A stretch of DNA of 64,000 nt from Nageia nagi (Eukaryota; Pinophyta). Shown here in pieces: positions 35,579 through 47,339 of the stretch (positions are counted from its first letter, which is position 1; each line of letters begins with the position of its first letter). The stretch lies in contig JBITNC010000001.1 of assembly GCA_050084985.1 (NCBI GenBank), positions 146,568,001-146,632,000 on the forward strand. Reading direction: 5' to 3'. A program made the position numbers and the translations under genes. Under the pieces are notes generated by a model. That model did not search any database. It was given only the letters and a program-made list of their open reading frames with translations, and had not been told where the DNA came from.

Positions 35579-36960
35579 TGAAATCTAGAAAGGGAAAGAA
35601 AGATCAAAAGAATGTAAAGGAAGAAATTATTACTGACCTTGTAGAAGTAAAATATGATACCATCCTGTAAAGTTTCTTAAACTTACAAAAGGAAAAAGGA
35701 AAGAAAAAGCTACAAGAAGTAGCCACTTTAGGAAAGGGAAATAAAATCATGATCATCAAACCTAAAGTAAAATGAAATTTTTTTCACTTCTATGGAAGAA
35801 ATGTTCCTACCCTCACTCCTAAAATCATTGATTACCTTCAATATCATCATCAAAAAATGTCATTTTCTGATGAGGAACCTAAAGAAATGATTGGTAAGAA
35901 AGATCCAACTAGTAAATGAGGATGAAAGGAATGGAAAAAATCATTTTATGTACTAAATAATACTAAATCCTTCCTAAATGTATTGTTCATTATCCCTTTT
36001 ATAAAATAGAAGTCTCTTCCTTGGAAGTACATAAAAAAGTTTTACTATCAAATAAGAGTGGACGGATTGTAAAGATTTAAACTTTATTATTAGTTTCCAT
36101 TGAGAAACTCAATGGCTAGTTATCTTAGTTAAATAATTATGAATCAACATAGTACAATCTATTAATAGATAATTCAAAATCAAAGAATTGTGAAGCCTAA
36201 TCTGAAAAGCTATATATAGCGGAATTAGGAATATAAGATATTGCATTAAAAAAAATGGCTTGAAAATGATAAAATAAGGTAAATAAATGAGAAAGAACAC
36301 AATTTCCTTATTATTTAGAAATTGTAAATGAATATATACTTTCCCAAGGAAGACATTGTTACCAAAGCATCCATGAGACAATAAGAGATCTTGAGCTTTC
36401 TCATGGTGAGATTGAAGATGGAACCATGTAACCCAAGAGTCATATCAATAGTGCATTATAAGGTGCAAGTAAAATTACCCTCCAAGTGAGACTAGGATAA
36501 AAAAATAAGTGAATATGAGAAAGAAATGTTCCTTAGTTTGAAGTTGTGTAATCACACAACAATAGATGTTTTTTAGAGGATAAAGGGTAACAATGGCTAG
36601 ACTGAAGAAGAAGAAAATCCATTACCTCTAATGAACATCATAATAAAAAATCATAAATCCCACCATGAAAAATATTTTCTTGAATTTCATTTGAAAGAGC
36701 AATGAGGCATGCAGCAAGATGATATCTCCAATGATTCACAGCGATGCATTTTTCAATGCATCTAAAATCAAGAAATCCTACCTATAAAAATTACATCTAC
36801 CTATATAGGAGATAACTACTAAATGATAAAATGGTGTATGAAAACACTCGAATGAGTGGATGAAGTGAAAATTCACATTAAATATCCATTGAGGAATTAT
36901 GGATGATGAGAAGCTGTACTCTCAAAAGCATAACTAAAAAGATACTAAGGGAATTATTGA
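35579..36960 (+). pseudogene. decayed coding region, unrecognised (gag-like position)
   Basis: Plus strand opens with ATG at 35579: MKSRKGKKDQKNVKEEIITD, then GRNVPTLTPKIIDYLQYHHQ and MSFSDEEPKEMIGKKDPTSK. Further on, HCYQSIHETIRDLELSHGEI (near 36355) and EKEMFLSLKLCNHTTIDVF (near 36515) lie in overlapping frames. Stops are scattered; many could arise from TGG, CAA, CAG or CGA by C:G-to-T:A change. Charged, lysine-rich composition and a gypsy-like LTR on the same strand downstream suggest a gag, but no zinc knuckle or family signature is seen. Confidence 0.45.
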
Positions 36961-38898
36961 AAGATATTATGCCAAATAAATGCACGATATGAGACTATCT
37001 TTATATATGTACAATGTGACATCTCAACAAAAAGGGGTTAATACTTCTTAGATGACTTTACTTATGAAATCATAGTGAAAAGAAATTATCAAGAATGATA
37101 ATATAGGCTATTTTAGAGAATTAATATTTATGGTAACAATTGAAAAATGTCAAAGAATAGATAAAGCATCTTTGATAGGAGCATAAGGAATGTGAAAAAA
37201 TTTAGAATACCACTTGTTTAAAGAGAAATAAGTTAATGATTAAGTTCATCAAATAAGAAAGAAATCTTATTCATAATATTCAAAGTGCACAAGAATAGGC
37301 ATTTACACACCTTAGTACCTCTTTGTAAGAAATAGAAAAGTGAAAAATGTAGGCACAAAGGTATGAATAATTATTATTTCAACATGGCATTCATGTAACA
37401 TGAAGTCACCCGATGATAAGGGTGAAAATGTATCTCTAATGGAGATTCAAATGGGAGAAAGTCTCCATTTTTCTAAACTATTAATCAATTTAAATAAATT
37501 ATTATTGATAATGAGTACTACAAATAATTGTTTAGTTTCATATGTATTTTCAAAAATGTGAAAAGTAGGGAAATTTCTAAAATGCTAATGATTATTTGCT
37601 TATCTTTTGGGTTTGCTATAAAGCTTTAATAGGAAATCTTTAATGAATTCCTTATTTATATACAAACCTATATAAAGATAGGTCAATAAAGAAATTTTTG
37701 ATGACATTGAAAGTGCATTTCTATGCTAATAATTCATCATCAAAGCAAAATGAAGAGAATCTCTTCAGATTTAGAGAGATACTTTTAATCAGGAAAAGAT
37801 TAAGTTGATGATCAAGCAAGTTTAGTTGGTCATTGTAAACAAAAAGTTCTAACTTGTTCAATCTATATTTGAAATAAATTGAATTTTGACAAGAAATTTA
37901 GAAGCAATCTTGACTTTATCTCAACTTGAGATAAATGCAATGTTCAACTAGGGTTATATTCTTGATGATGACTATGTTATTATTATTTTTAAGCAACAAT
38001 GATTATTTGGTTAGAATTAATTATTCATTTTATTTTGAAAAATAACTATTTGAAATACTATTGTTGATGATACTTATTTTGAATGAAAAATAAGATGATA
38101 TGAATCTATGTGTTCGATTCAAATATCATGTGCTTGAGATCCTAACTAAATAATAATCTAGTGTAAATCTCAAATGAATAAGGTGAGATAACATATATGT
38201 TTCAAAATATTGAGTGAGGATCTATTGAAATGATAATAAAACATGTGATATGGAAGTTATCACTTCTAAAATACATTTGGGTTCCCAAGACATGGGCACA
38301 GGGGCTCAAACCACTAGGGATACTAACCAATAGTTATGAGAAGGTTAGTTATCTTACATTAGGAAAAGAGGTAGTAACTAAGAAATATGTACTATATATG
38401 ATAGTAGTATAAGTTGGAATTATTTCTTTATGATGGATTAATGATTGGGAATGATGGTTATTCTAGGGGTGATGTACTTTATCCATGGTTTAGTTGAAAA
38501 TATGTCATGTGTGTATGATCTTATTTTGGATTAATATTATCTTGGGTGATATGAGCCCCAAGATGAAATTGAAACACTAACCCTATGATCAAACAGGCTT
38601 CTATAATTGATTAGTTAGTAAATAGCAATAGTGAGATCATGTTATTATATTCAACCTAATCTATAGATGGTTATGGTGGTGATATCTAAAAATGAAGGGG
38701 TTGATCAATTCTGGTAGTTGATCAACTTAACCCACTTTAGGGTCAATTGGCCATTGATCATGACTCAAGGTGGTTCATCTTAACATCCCTTGAAAATGTC
38801 AAATCAGGTGTAAGAATTTGGAACACCATGAATTGTGATCTCAAGAAATTAATAGGAGAAGAAACATAAAGGATCATGTTACTCCTAAGGGAAAATTA
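36961..38898. other. unassigned, probably internal part of the plus-strand LTR element
   Basis: No RT, integrase or protease motif was recognised. A 60-codon plus ORF at 38230-38412 resembles nothing I know. The last bases (CCTAAGGGAAAATTA) are purine-rich and directly precede the LTR, as a polypurine tract would. Confidence 0.45.
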
Positions 38899-39868
38899 TG
38901 TAACGACCCACCCAATGGCACTATTCAACCTTGATCACCATCAAGGATGTGAATGAAACTATGTTTAAATTATTGCTATGTGATGATCAATTTTAAGTGT
39001 AAATATGCATTATTATTATTTAGTTAATGCTAGCTTTAAGATTATATGATGCAAGTAATAGGTTACTACAAGATGAAAGGAGAAATTCAAGACCCAACAA
39101 ACAAAAGGTGAATTAGTGATAGAAATGAAAGGATAAGAGGAGGAAATGACTAGCATTGAATAGCTGATACACCCTATGACTATCATAAATCATATAGTTG
39201 TATGTAGAATAATTGTTATGACTATCAAATTTTTAATGAAATTATACTTACTAATGTATATGGATTAATCTTGCCCTGCAAGATGAGCTAATCGTTGTAG
39301 GTAAAGATGTGTTTTCCCTTGTTTGGTATTTTTGAAATTCAAAATTTGAAATGAAGGGGAAAAGGGAATATACCTTATTTAAATCTAAAAATTCATACAA
39401 GCTTAGAAACATAAATTTAATATGGTAAAAATTGAATATGAGTGTCTATATTATTACCACATAGGACTAATAGTAAAAACACTATTAGATAGAGACTAAG
39501 GTCTCCCTTATAGTATTACAAGATATTTAATGGGTAGGAAAATAATGAAGTAATAACCCTACTTAGTTTTTTTTTGTGTTAGATGTGGATAATAGTTGGC
39601 GCTAATTTGTTAGTTAATAAAAAATATTTCAAGGTATTTAATACCATTTCAATCATCAATAACTTAAAGCAAACCTACCCAAAAATTATTAAAATTTTGA
39701 GGAGACATCTTTATGGACACACTTGAACCCCTTTAGATATAAATAAAGGAGTAGAGCATTAGAAAAATACCTACCTATCTATCTTTTATTATTCTTAAGC
39801 TTGGGTGTTGAGTTACATGATGAAAAGAAGTCTCTCTTCCCTCTTGAAGTCAAGGAGCATTATTTTAC
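38899..39868 (+). repeat. gypsy-like LTR (right end approximate)
   Basis: Begins TGTAACGACCCACCC, the start typical of many plant gypsy LTRs, after a purine-rich stretch. It contains a TATA box and downstream pyrimidine-rich leader-like sequence. The end near 39868 (TTTACA) is a guess, because no second copy is present. Confidence 0.5.
39738..39745 (+). promoter_or_regulatory. TATA box in gypsy-like LTR
   Basis: TATAAATA within CCCTTTAGATATAAATAAAG, about 840 bp into the LTR, followed by AGGAGTAGAGCATT. The arrangement is that of an LTR core promoter. Not experimentally shown. Confidence 0.5.
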
Positions 39869-39935
39869 ATTTTTTTACCTAATTAAATTAGTCCTATTTT
39901 TGAGGTATTTAATAAGTTGTATGAAAGTAAAGAAG

Positions 39936-40168
39936 TAATAAAAATAATAATATTATACAAGTAATATTACATCAAGAAATGAAGATAATAAGATAAAACC
40001 CTACTTTTAAAAAAATAAAAGAATTATAGCAAACCATAAGTTTTGAACACTTTCACAATATATATAACTTTCTTATAATAATAATTTTCATAATGATAGC
40101 AAAGCAATATTATAATAATTTTCTTAACATTTACGCAATCTATAGGAAGAGAAGAATGGATTAATTTC
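39936..40168 (-). repeat. BIG LTR Z fragment
   Basis: Matches about 27400-27655 (AATATTACATCAAGAAATGA, GCAATCTATAGGAAGAGAAG). It is cut at the left edge of the Penelope-like element. BIG segment W begins just past that element's right edge, so this may be the remnant 3' LTR of that BIG copy. Confidence 0.75.
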
Positions 40169-40198
40169 TAAAAATAATTTGAATATATAGATATTATC

Positions 40199-40287
40199 AT
40201 TAGTTTTTTAATATTGAATTATATATGAATTTGAATTATTGATGTTTTGATTCTAATATGTTGGACCCATCTTCAAAATTACTAAAT
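40199..40287 (-). repeat. PLE terminal direct repeat, left
   Basis: ATATGAATTTGAATTATTGA then TTGGACCCATCTTCAAAAT aligns with 42539-42627 at most positions. Same orientation as the other end, as in PLE pseudo-LTRs. Confidence 0.7.
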
Positions 40288-40479
40288 GAAGAAAATAAAG
40301 TGTAACATTCTTCTTTAAGTAGAGATAAGTAATACTCAATTTTATAAGATCAATGTTGGCCCTCTACTATTATAAAATACTAAAAAGATAAAAATAGTTA
40401 AATTATACATAAAAGTATCTTTCCAATAATGTAAAGAATATGAAAACCAAGTTAAAATGAAAAAGTATGGCTATTTTAG

Positions 40480-40825
40480 TATCGTATTATTTTCTCTGTA
40501 TGTTTATAAATTAGGTCAATAATAGGTTACCTTGCCCTACTAATCTCAACACCTTGGTATATATTAATATTATTAGGGTTAAGTTTAATTTCAATAGCAT
40601 CTTTAATTATTCATTCTTAGAATCTATCACATCTAGCTAGGAATTCAAACTTATCCATGAGTATTTGGTGTTTAGTCTTATCTACATGTTAAACAAGGGT
40701 AGATTTCATTATTCTATTATATTGTAAATTAGCATAATATTTTTAACTCTTTCATGTATTGACCTACCTATTTCACTAATGTAACAAGTTCCACACTTGT
40801 ACATTATCTTTTATACACCTTTATG
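40480..40825 (-). pseudogene. PLE GIY-YIG endonuclease domain
   Basis: In PLEs this C-terminal nuclease nicks target DNA for primed reverse transcription. Minus strand reads KGV-stop-KI (family GVY.I; the Tyr codon TAT is now TAA at 40810-40812), YKCGTCYISEIGRSIHERVK (family C.CG..YIG.TGRS...R..EH), then HVDKTKHQILMDKFEFLARC, and IIKDAIEIKLNPNNIN, where the Glu of the family's REAIEI motif is kept, ending QGVEISRA and PIIDLIYKHTEK. Stops at four or more sites and loss of YIG's Gly make it inactive. The domain call is very secure. Confidence 0.93.
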
Positions 40826-41335
40826 TTGTAAGGGTTCTACATGGTCCTTCACAGATATGAACATGTTCTCTTATATATTGAGAGGAAGAAAAAATATCTG
40901 AATATGTATGTTTAGCACTATTTTAGCTAAATTATCACTTAAACCCTTGATATAGGGAAGGTAGGCTACCCCTATGTATGAATTAGTATTATTATGGTCT
41001 ATTCTCTAATTAGTTTTTCTTCTTTCTATCTTATATTATGCATGTCTAGTCTCTTTAGTAGAATAATTATTACTCATTAGTGCTTTAGTTAGATGCATTT
41101 TCTTCTTATGTATATGGTCATTATCTAAAATTCTAAGAGCTCTAGTTACAAGAATGTTGAGTACCTCCATATTTTTAGCATAATGATGATGAGATGAGGC
41201 ATGCAAGTATATTCTTGTATGTGTCTTTTTTCTATATACCTCATGTCCCAACTCCCTATTATCCTTTTTATACACTAGTACATCTAGGAAAGGTATCTTA
41301 CTATCATGTTCAATTTCTTTTATAAATTGAATACA
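40826..41335 (-). pseudogene. PLE post-RT linker region
   Basis: Starts right after the deletion junction: IQFIKEIEHDSKIPFLDVLV, then an 80-codon open stretch (41275-41036) with ELGHEVYRKKTHTRIYLHAS, SHHHYAKNMEVLNILVTRAL and NYSTKETRHA. This is the highly conserved PLE block usually seen as VYRKPTHTDRYLH.SHHHP..K...V..L..RA. Next comes VAYLPYIKGLSDNLAKI (family ATIPYI.G.S..I), leading into the endonuclease. Confidence 0.93.
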
Positions 41336-41344
41336 ATCATTAAT

Positions 41345-41845
41345 TTATTATAGCTTTCCTTACTTTATTTATAATCTTATTCAAGGGGTTAGTATTTTAT
41401 TTATTATAGCTACCTAAAGAAATAAGATCATCTAAAATTTTTGCATGGTAGTCACTAACATTAAGAACTATAGTTGTATTTCCTTTATCCGCTTTTAGTA
41501 TGAAAATATCTTTCTTACTTTTTAGTTCTCTTAAAGCAACCTCATCATTCTTGGAAATATTTTTCTTTAGTGTTTTTTCCTTTTTTAATACTCTTACACA
41601 TTACTGGAGAATATTTTTAGCCACATTATTAGGAAGATCTTTTATAGATAACTCAATATCATAAATGAATTTTTCATGAGGATGTTTCTTTTGATTGATA
41701 ACAAATTGAGACCCTTATTTAAAATATTCATAGCATTATTACTTATAACAACACTAGAGATATAATAATAATCCTTTGAACATAGACCTTTCAAACTTTC
41801 TTGGTTAGCATTATGCATTAAATATAACTAAATCATTAACATGGA
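41345..41845 (-). pseudogene. PLE pre-RT (RT0) region with ADKG motif
   Basis: Minus strand gives LKGLCSKDYYYISSVV, NAMNILNKGLNLLSIKRNIL (family LS.GL.F..TP), DVALRELKSKKDI-type sequence, ILKADKGNTTIVLNVSDYH (family KADKG.A.VVMD..DY; ADKG at 41481-41492), and ILDDLISLGSYNK ... NKIINKVRKAI (family DPT..I...). Coding then runs straight into the post-RT linker, so the RT fingers, palm (with YxDD) and thumb are absent. Confidence 0.92.
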
Positions 41846-41996
41846 AAGGAAAGGGAATATGAGAGTGTATCTTGTAAGGTGATACATATGTATTTAAAGA
41901 TGAAGAATATGGATCAATTATAGAAGAGGAACAATGAAAAAAAGCAAGTAAAATGTATTAAATGTTATTGTTGTATGTATGATCTTCATGTAACAT

Positions 41997-42377
41997 TTAT
42001 AGGTTATTAGGGAAATTACTATTTAATAGCATCGGAGGAATTCCACTTGATAAAATTAAATTACTGGTGTTGTAAATGTTAAGAAGTATATCTTTACTAT
42101 AATAAATCTTATTATAAATAAAAGGATGATAATCAACATAGTTAGGTAAGATATTAGTTTTAAAAATTAGCCTAACATTATTTTTTAGAGTTTCAAATTT
42201 CTTTATATGTCTCTTCATTGTAGATATCTCCTCCCACTCTACTTTGCCTGATGATCTCATTTCTATGATATCCCATGTCTTTCTATCAAAAATGTTAGCA
42301 ATTTTGATATGTAGTGAGAATAAGTTTATAGAGATATCATCTAGTTTTTTCAACTTATTATTGATCTCAATACGCAA
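41997..42377 (-). pseudogene. PLE N-terminal open frame, 126 codons
   Basis: Open frame starting MRIEINNKLKKLDDISINLF, with WEEISTMKRHIKKFETLKNN, ending at 41997. It lies in line with the RT0 region and inside the terminal repeats, so it is most likely the poorly conserved PLE N-terminus. About 150 bases (41845-41996) without a clear frame separate it from the next part. Confidence 0.65.
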
Positions 42378-42538
42378 AATAGCCCTACTAGCTCTTTCTA
42401 AAATTTTTTTTCATATAATATCATTAGAGGGGTATTTTCATCATGTAAAATTGGGTAAACTATGTTCATCTTTACATATTTTTAGAAAGGTCAAGTCCAT
42501 TAGAAGCATAATTTTCTACATTCCTAGACATTCAAATC

Positions 42539-42627
42539 TTAGTGGTTTGATGTTGACTTGCATATGAATTTGAATTGTTGACATTTCAAGTCTAATTTAT
42601 GGGACCCATATTTCAAAATACTAAATT
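42539..42627 (-). repeat. PLE terminal direct repeat, right
   Basis: TTAGTGGTTTGATGTTGAC then ATATGAATTTGAATTGTTGA and GGGACCCATATTTCAAAATA, partner of 40199-40287. BIG segment W begins immediately after. Confidence 0.7.
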
Positions 42628-42631
42628 ATTC

Positions 42632-44264
42632 ATTACATACATAAATTTATTAAAAATTAAAATATCATGTATATATTAAAATTTTTATGACTATCATACA
42701 ATTATACTTTTTAAATAACAATATGTATATCTAAAATCTTTCCAACAAAAATAAAAATAAAAATAATATAAAAATTAGAAAATATTTTTAACTTATTAAC
42801 CATTCATTGCATATATTTACAAATAATAAATATATAACTTATACAAATATTTTGTATATTTAAACATAACAAATAAGTAAAAAATAAAAGATTTGATATA
42901 AATTTAATTATTTTATCTAATGAACAAATCAACACAGTCATAAATTTTGCATGAATATTGTAACCTAATTTATGAAAAGTATTACTAATAAAAAAATGAT
43001 TACTCAAAATATAAAAATATTTAAACTAAATATTTTGAAGTCACTTTCCTAACATCTTAAACTATAAACAAAAAATCAAAACTTCAAAATAAAATAACCT
43101 ACACATAATCTTTTTAAAAACATCCATGAAACTATGTGAACTATCAAAATATAACATTTATATTTTGTATGTTTATTTTACTTTTAATAGCTTCGAATAA
43201 ATGTGTATATATTTCAAACTTTTATTACATTATTCATTTTACAAAAATACATAGATTTTGATTAAATGATTATTATTTTAAAAAAGGATATCAATATATT
43301 AAAGTATTTAGTTTGTTTTGGAAAATGGTATCAAAAACTCAATATAAAATGAGTTATTTTATCTATTTTTATGGTCTACTTGGTGTAAATAATTATTATT
43401 CCATATGTGTTTTTTAATATATAATATTCAAATAGTGGATTTTCAAATGTGTCTCAAAAAACTTCTTATAATTATTTAATATATAAAATTTTATAATTAT
43501 CTAATGATATAACCTATGAGAGATGAATCTCTAATGAATAACTACATAAGGCTACAAAAAGTATTTAAAATCCACTTTGTACCTAAACACATTTTTAAAA
43601 AAAGTCTTTGAAGACCAATTATTTCTTAGAGAATAATCTCTCAATCATAAAAAAAGGGTATTACGAGTAACTAAATTTTTATAACCAAACTAAAAAGAGG
43701 ATTTGAAATCCATTTGTCTATCAGAAACTTTTATCACCATTCAAATAAACCCTTACACCATAAAGTAGGGAATCACTTATAACTTCCTAATGTATAAGAT
43801 TATTTCTATACTTTACATTTTTAGCACCTTAAAATATATATCCATATCCTAACGAATGTTTGCTAGATTCTTAAGTGAGGTTAAGATAAGGCCTCATTTA
43901 TTGTGTCCAATTATAGGATAATATGATAAAAGGTTAAGCTATGGGATTCATATTTCAAACCATAAGAAAATCAAATAATGTGTTATTAGCGTTATTCTAT
44001 CAATATCTCCATCATTCTAGGCTTCCACGCCCCCACTATTATAGATATCTATTGCATCCATAGGATTGAATGAGCTATAGATAGAGGATTATCAATATCT
44101 ATTGAAACTAATTTTGTTTCTATTCATCTTATGAATATCGACCTCCCTAGCTACATCCTAAATGTCACCAATAAGCTAGACTTCAAATAACACATAGGCC
44201 TTGAGGGCTATGTTCCTACATGATGTACATATTTTTTAATAAAAAAGTAGATAATATTAAAAAA

Positions 44265-44299
<35 letters not shown>

Positions 44300-45168
44300 A
44301 TCAAATTTAAATAATAAAATTATTTATATTAAAAATAAATAACCTTATGTTAAAAAAATAGGGATCTTTTATTAAAAAAATAGAGATCTCTCCAAAATAA
44401 AGGGATTCCTATACATTTGTTTTGACAAATAAAGGAAGTTCTTATTTTATTAAAATAAACAATCCATTACAAAAGGTATAGAAATTGAAGGATAATAAAT
44501 TTAGGAATTATCTTACCTTGTTACTCTTGTTCCTAGATTTTTGGTTCACTTAGCCAACCATAGAATCTTACACTAATTGAAGCTGCAAAAAGAAAAATAA
44601 TAATATTATAAAAGCAATATTACATCAATAAATCAAGATAATAAGATAAAACCCTACTTTTTTAAAAATGAAAGAGTGATAGCAAACCATTATTATAATA
44701 ATTTTCTTAACATTTATGCAATCTATAGAAAGAGAAGAATAGAATAATTTCTAATATAAATTAATTAGAAATTTATCCTACATTATTATAAATACTACTT
44801 AGAGAGCATGAGATGAGTGTCTCATGAACTCTAAGTTAACAGTTTCACCACTATAAGAATATGCCACTTTTCATCCTATGTGCCACCACACATATGCCAA
44901 AATCCACCTTAGGTATGCTACACATAAACATATGTAGGCCTGTCAAATTACCATCAAGAAGAATTTCAAAGCTAACTCACCTAGTTTAACTCAATTCAAA
45001 AAAGATTTAATAATCTAGTTAATATATTATTTAATAATAAGTAAAATATTATTCAACACATAATAACATAAGTATGTCTATTTTATTATTATACAATATT
45101 ATTTAATATATCCCAAAGTACCAATATTATATATGTAATTTATAATATAAATACTTAATACTAAGTAT
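42632..45168 (-). mobile_element. BIG LTR element, copy C (cargo deleted)
   Basis: Segment W (to about 43145) is joined directly to region X (equivalent of 25868 onward), so the ABCG and RING-like cargo present in copy G is absent. A primer site (CTTACACTAATTGAAG on plus, decayed) and LTR Z (44578-45168) follow, again interrupted by a Cop LTR. Confidence 0.75.
44266..44296. repeat. (AT)n microsatellite in BIG region X
   Basis: Longer version of the TA run found at the same place in copies F, G and D. Confidence 0.95.
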
Positions 45169-45599
45169 TGAGGTTCATAATATAAACTCAAACAACATTA
45201 ATATTGAAGAGATGAAGGAAAATAAATAGAACTATCCTTCATCAAATACTAACAAATAATAGAAGTGAATATAAGAACTGTATTAACTAAAATAAGGAGA
45301 TTACAAATGGTAGTAATACAACCAAAATTGTGATATAGTAATAGAAAGAATAAAAGAAAATTTAAAGCTAGAGCCTACAATATCTCAATACTCATCCAAT
45401 GTGATAATCAATAATAAAAAAGAATGAATAACTATATTAATTCTACCTCAACCTTAAGATTTATGAGGAATTGGTTACAAGTAGGATTCTCACAATACAT
45501 ATAAATTACAATTACAAAAAAAATTATAAGTAATACCTTAAGAAGCATTGTAATAAGAACTATAGCATAGATGCTAAGTGTTAGATAAGAGCATTGGCA
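45169..45599 (-). repeat. Cop 3' LTR
   Basis: TGAGGTTCATAATATAAACT to GAGCATTGGCA on plus; on minus TGCCAATGC to AACCTCA. Pairs with 50019-50393, which lacks about 55 bp. Confidence 0.9.
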
Positions 45600-45699
45600 T
45601 TGGTTCACCAGTGATTTTTTTAACTTTAAAAACTAATATTTAGCAACTCCTTTTATAAATACTACTTAATACTAATTGGAATCATTAGGGAGTTTCTCC

Positions 45700-47200
45700 A
45701 CTTAAAAAAATCATATTTAGCCACTTCTTTTATAAATGCATCTACTAGTTCATCATGTGTTCTACAATATCGTAGTTTAACTAGTATTTTGTCTACCATA
45801 TCATGAATAATATGATATTTAAATTCAAATGCTTTGATCTTCTATGATGGAATAGATGTTGTGCCAAGTGAATGGCATTAAAGTTTTCACAAAATAGTAA
45901 AGTAGGTTTATCTTGCTTATCACCTATCTACTCCAACATCTCTTGAAGCCATAATGCTTAAGCACCTAAGAAAGTGAGTATTATATATTTTGCTTCAATT
46001 GATGAGAGTGCCATTGATCCTTGCTTCTTCAAGCTCCATGTGATTAGTCTACTTCCTTATAAAAACTAATTACTAGAATTAAATATTTGGTCATCTAAAC
46101 CTTTTCCCTAATCTAAATCACTAAAATCAAATAGCTCCATTCTCTCAAAAGAAATTAACTAATCCCATTATTAATATTACTCTTCATAAACCTTGGAATA
46201 TTCTTTACAACCTTTAAATACAATAAATATGAATCACTCATATAGCTTGAAACCATTAAGAGAACATAAGCAATATCTGATCTTATATTCGTAAGAAACA
46301 TAAGGATTCAAATAATTTTTCTAAATTCCTTTAAAATTAGTTTATTAGCCCCATCATATTTACACAACAATACAATATGAGCAACAAGTGTAGGTATTGA
46401 TTTACAACTTTCCATCCCATATGTCTTTGATAGCAAATTAGTTGCATATTTTATTTCATAAATAAAAGATTATGCTATTATTTTGATATACCTATTTACC
46501 AATAAAATAGTGTATTATCCAAAAATTGTTCATTCTAAAGTATTAGATTATATGAATCTTGAATCTCTCATTCAAAATAGAGATGCCACCCATATAAATC
46601 AAGTCATTGTATTGAAACCCATAATTAGGATTTCATTACCTTCTTTCTTGATATAAAAGTTAAGTTTAGATTTTCTCCTCTTGAATCCATTCTTATGAAA
46701 TTAGCCACCAGTTCTATTGTGCCAAGCTCTTGAATCCTGCTCAATACCATACACTACCTTCTTAGACTTGTACACAAAATTATCCTTCTCTTTGACCTCA
46801 AAACCTTAAGGTTTTTGTACATAAATTTTCTCATATAAGTGGGCATTTAGGAATGAACTTTTGAATTCTATATGATGTATAGTATAACATTTATGAGTAT
46901 CAAAGGAAAGTACCATTCTAACAATTTCTTACCTTAATACAAGAGAAAATATCTCTTCATGATCAGTCCCATATTTCTATGTGGATTTATTAGCAATCAA
47001 ACTTGATTTAAATCTTTGAACAATCCCATGCCTATTTTATTTAGTATTGTAGACCCACTTGGATCAAATAGACATATTTCCTTTAGGAAGCTCACATAAC
47101 TCCCAAGTATCACTTCTAACAATGTAATTGATTTCATCCTTCATAGCTTACAACCAAAAATTATTAATACAAGAATGTTCATAGTAATAAGGCTAAAAAA
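45700..47200 (-). pseudogene. pol: copia RT and RNase H, Cop copy C
   Basis: Minus-strand landmarks: MKDEIDYIVRSDTWELCELP near 47140, KWVYNTK near 47050, EEIFSLVLR near 46930, NDLIYMGGISILNERF (46606-46561) where the YxDD box lies, KIRYCLCSLNGFK near 46270, and RNase H around 45990-45840. The box is frameshifted relative to the other copies. Enough order and similarity remain to assign the copia RT-RNase H module, but it cannot be functional. Confidence 0.88.
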
Positions 47201-47339
47201 TAGTAGTAGAAAGAAAATCATAGTTCACCATGCTTTTCTTGGGCTTGGAATCTAGTCATCTCCATACATGTGCATAATCTCAAGTCTTTGAACAACTTAA
47301 TCCATCTCTTGGGCTTGGAATCTAGTCATCCTTGTTTAA

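Larger units (their letters stand above)
40180..42627 (-). mobile_element. Penelope-like element, endonuclease-bearing, RT core deleted
   Basis: Minus-strand order: N-terminal region, ADKG-containing pre-RT region, [RT core missing], post-RT linker with S-HHH signature, GIY-YIG endonuclease. Terminal direct repeats of about 90-110 bp flank it, as in PLE pseudo-LTRs. It is inserted between a Z fragment and BIG segment W. EN-bearing PLEs are known in conifers (Dryad group) and many animals. Confidence 0.9.

Noticed and set aside
36109-36381. Minus ORF of 90 codons
   Set aside because: Antisense to the plus-strand coding relic; hydrophobic AT-rich composition and no family resemblance.
42244-42567. 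Plus ORF of 107 codons
   Set aside because: Opposite strand of the PLE N-terminal region and terminal repeat; no homology seen.
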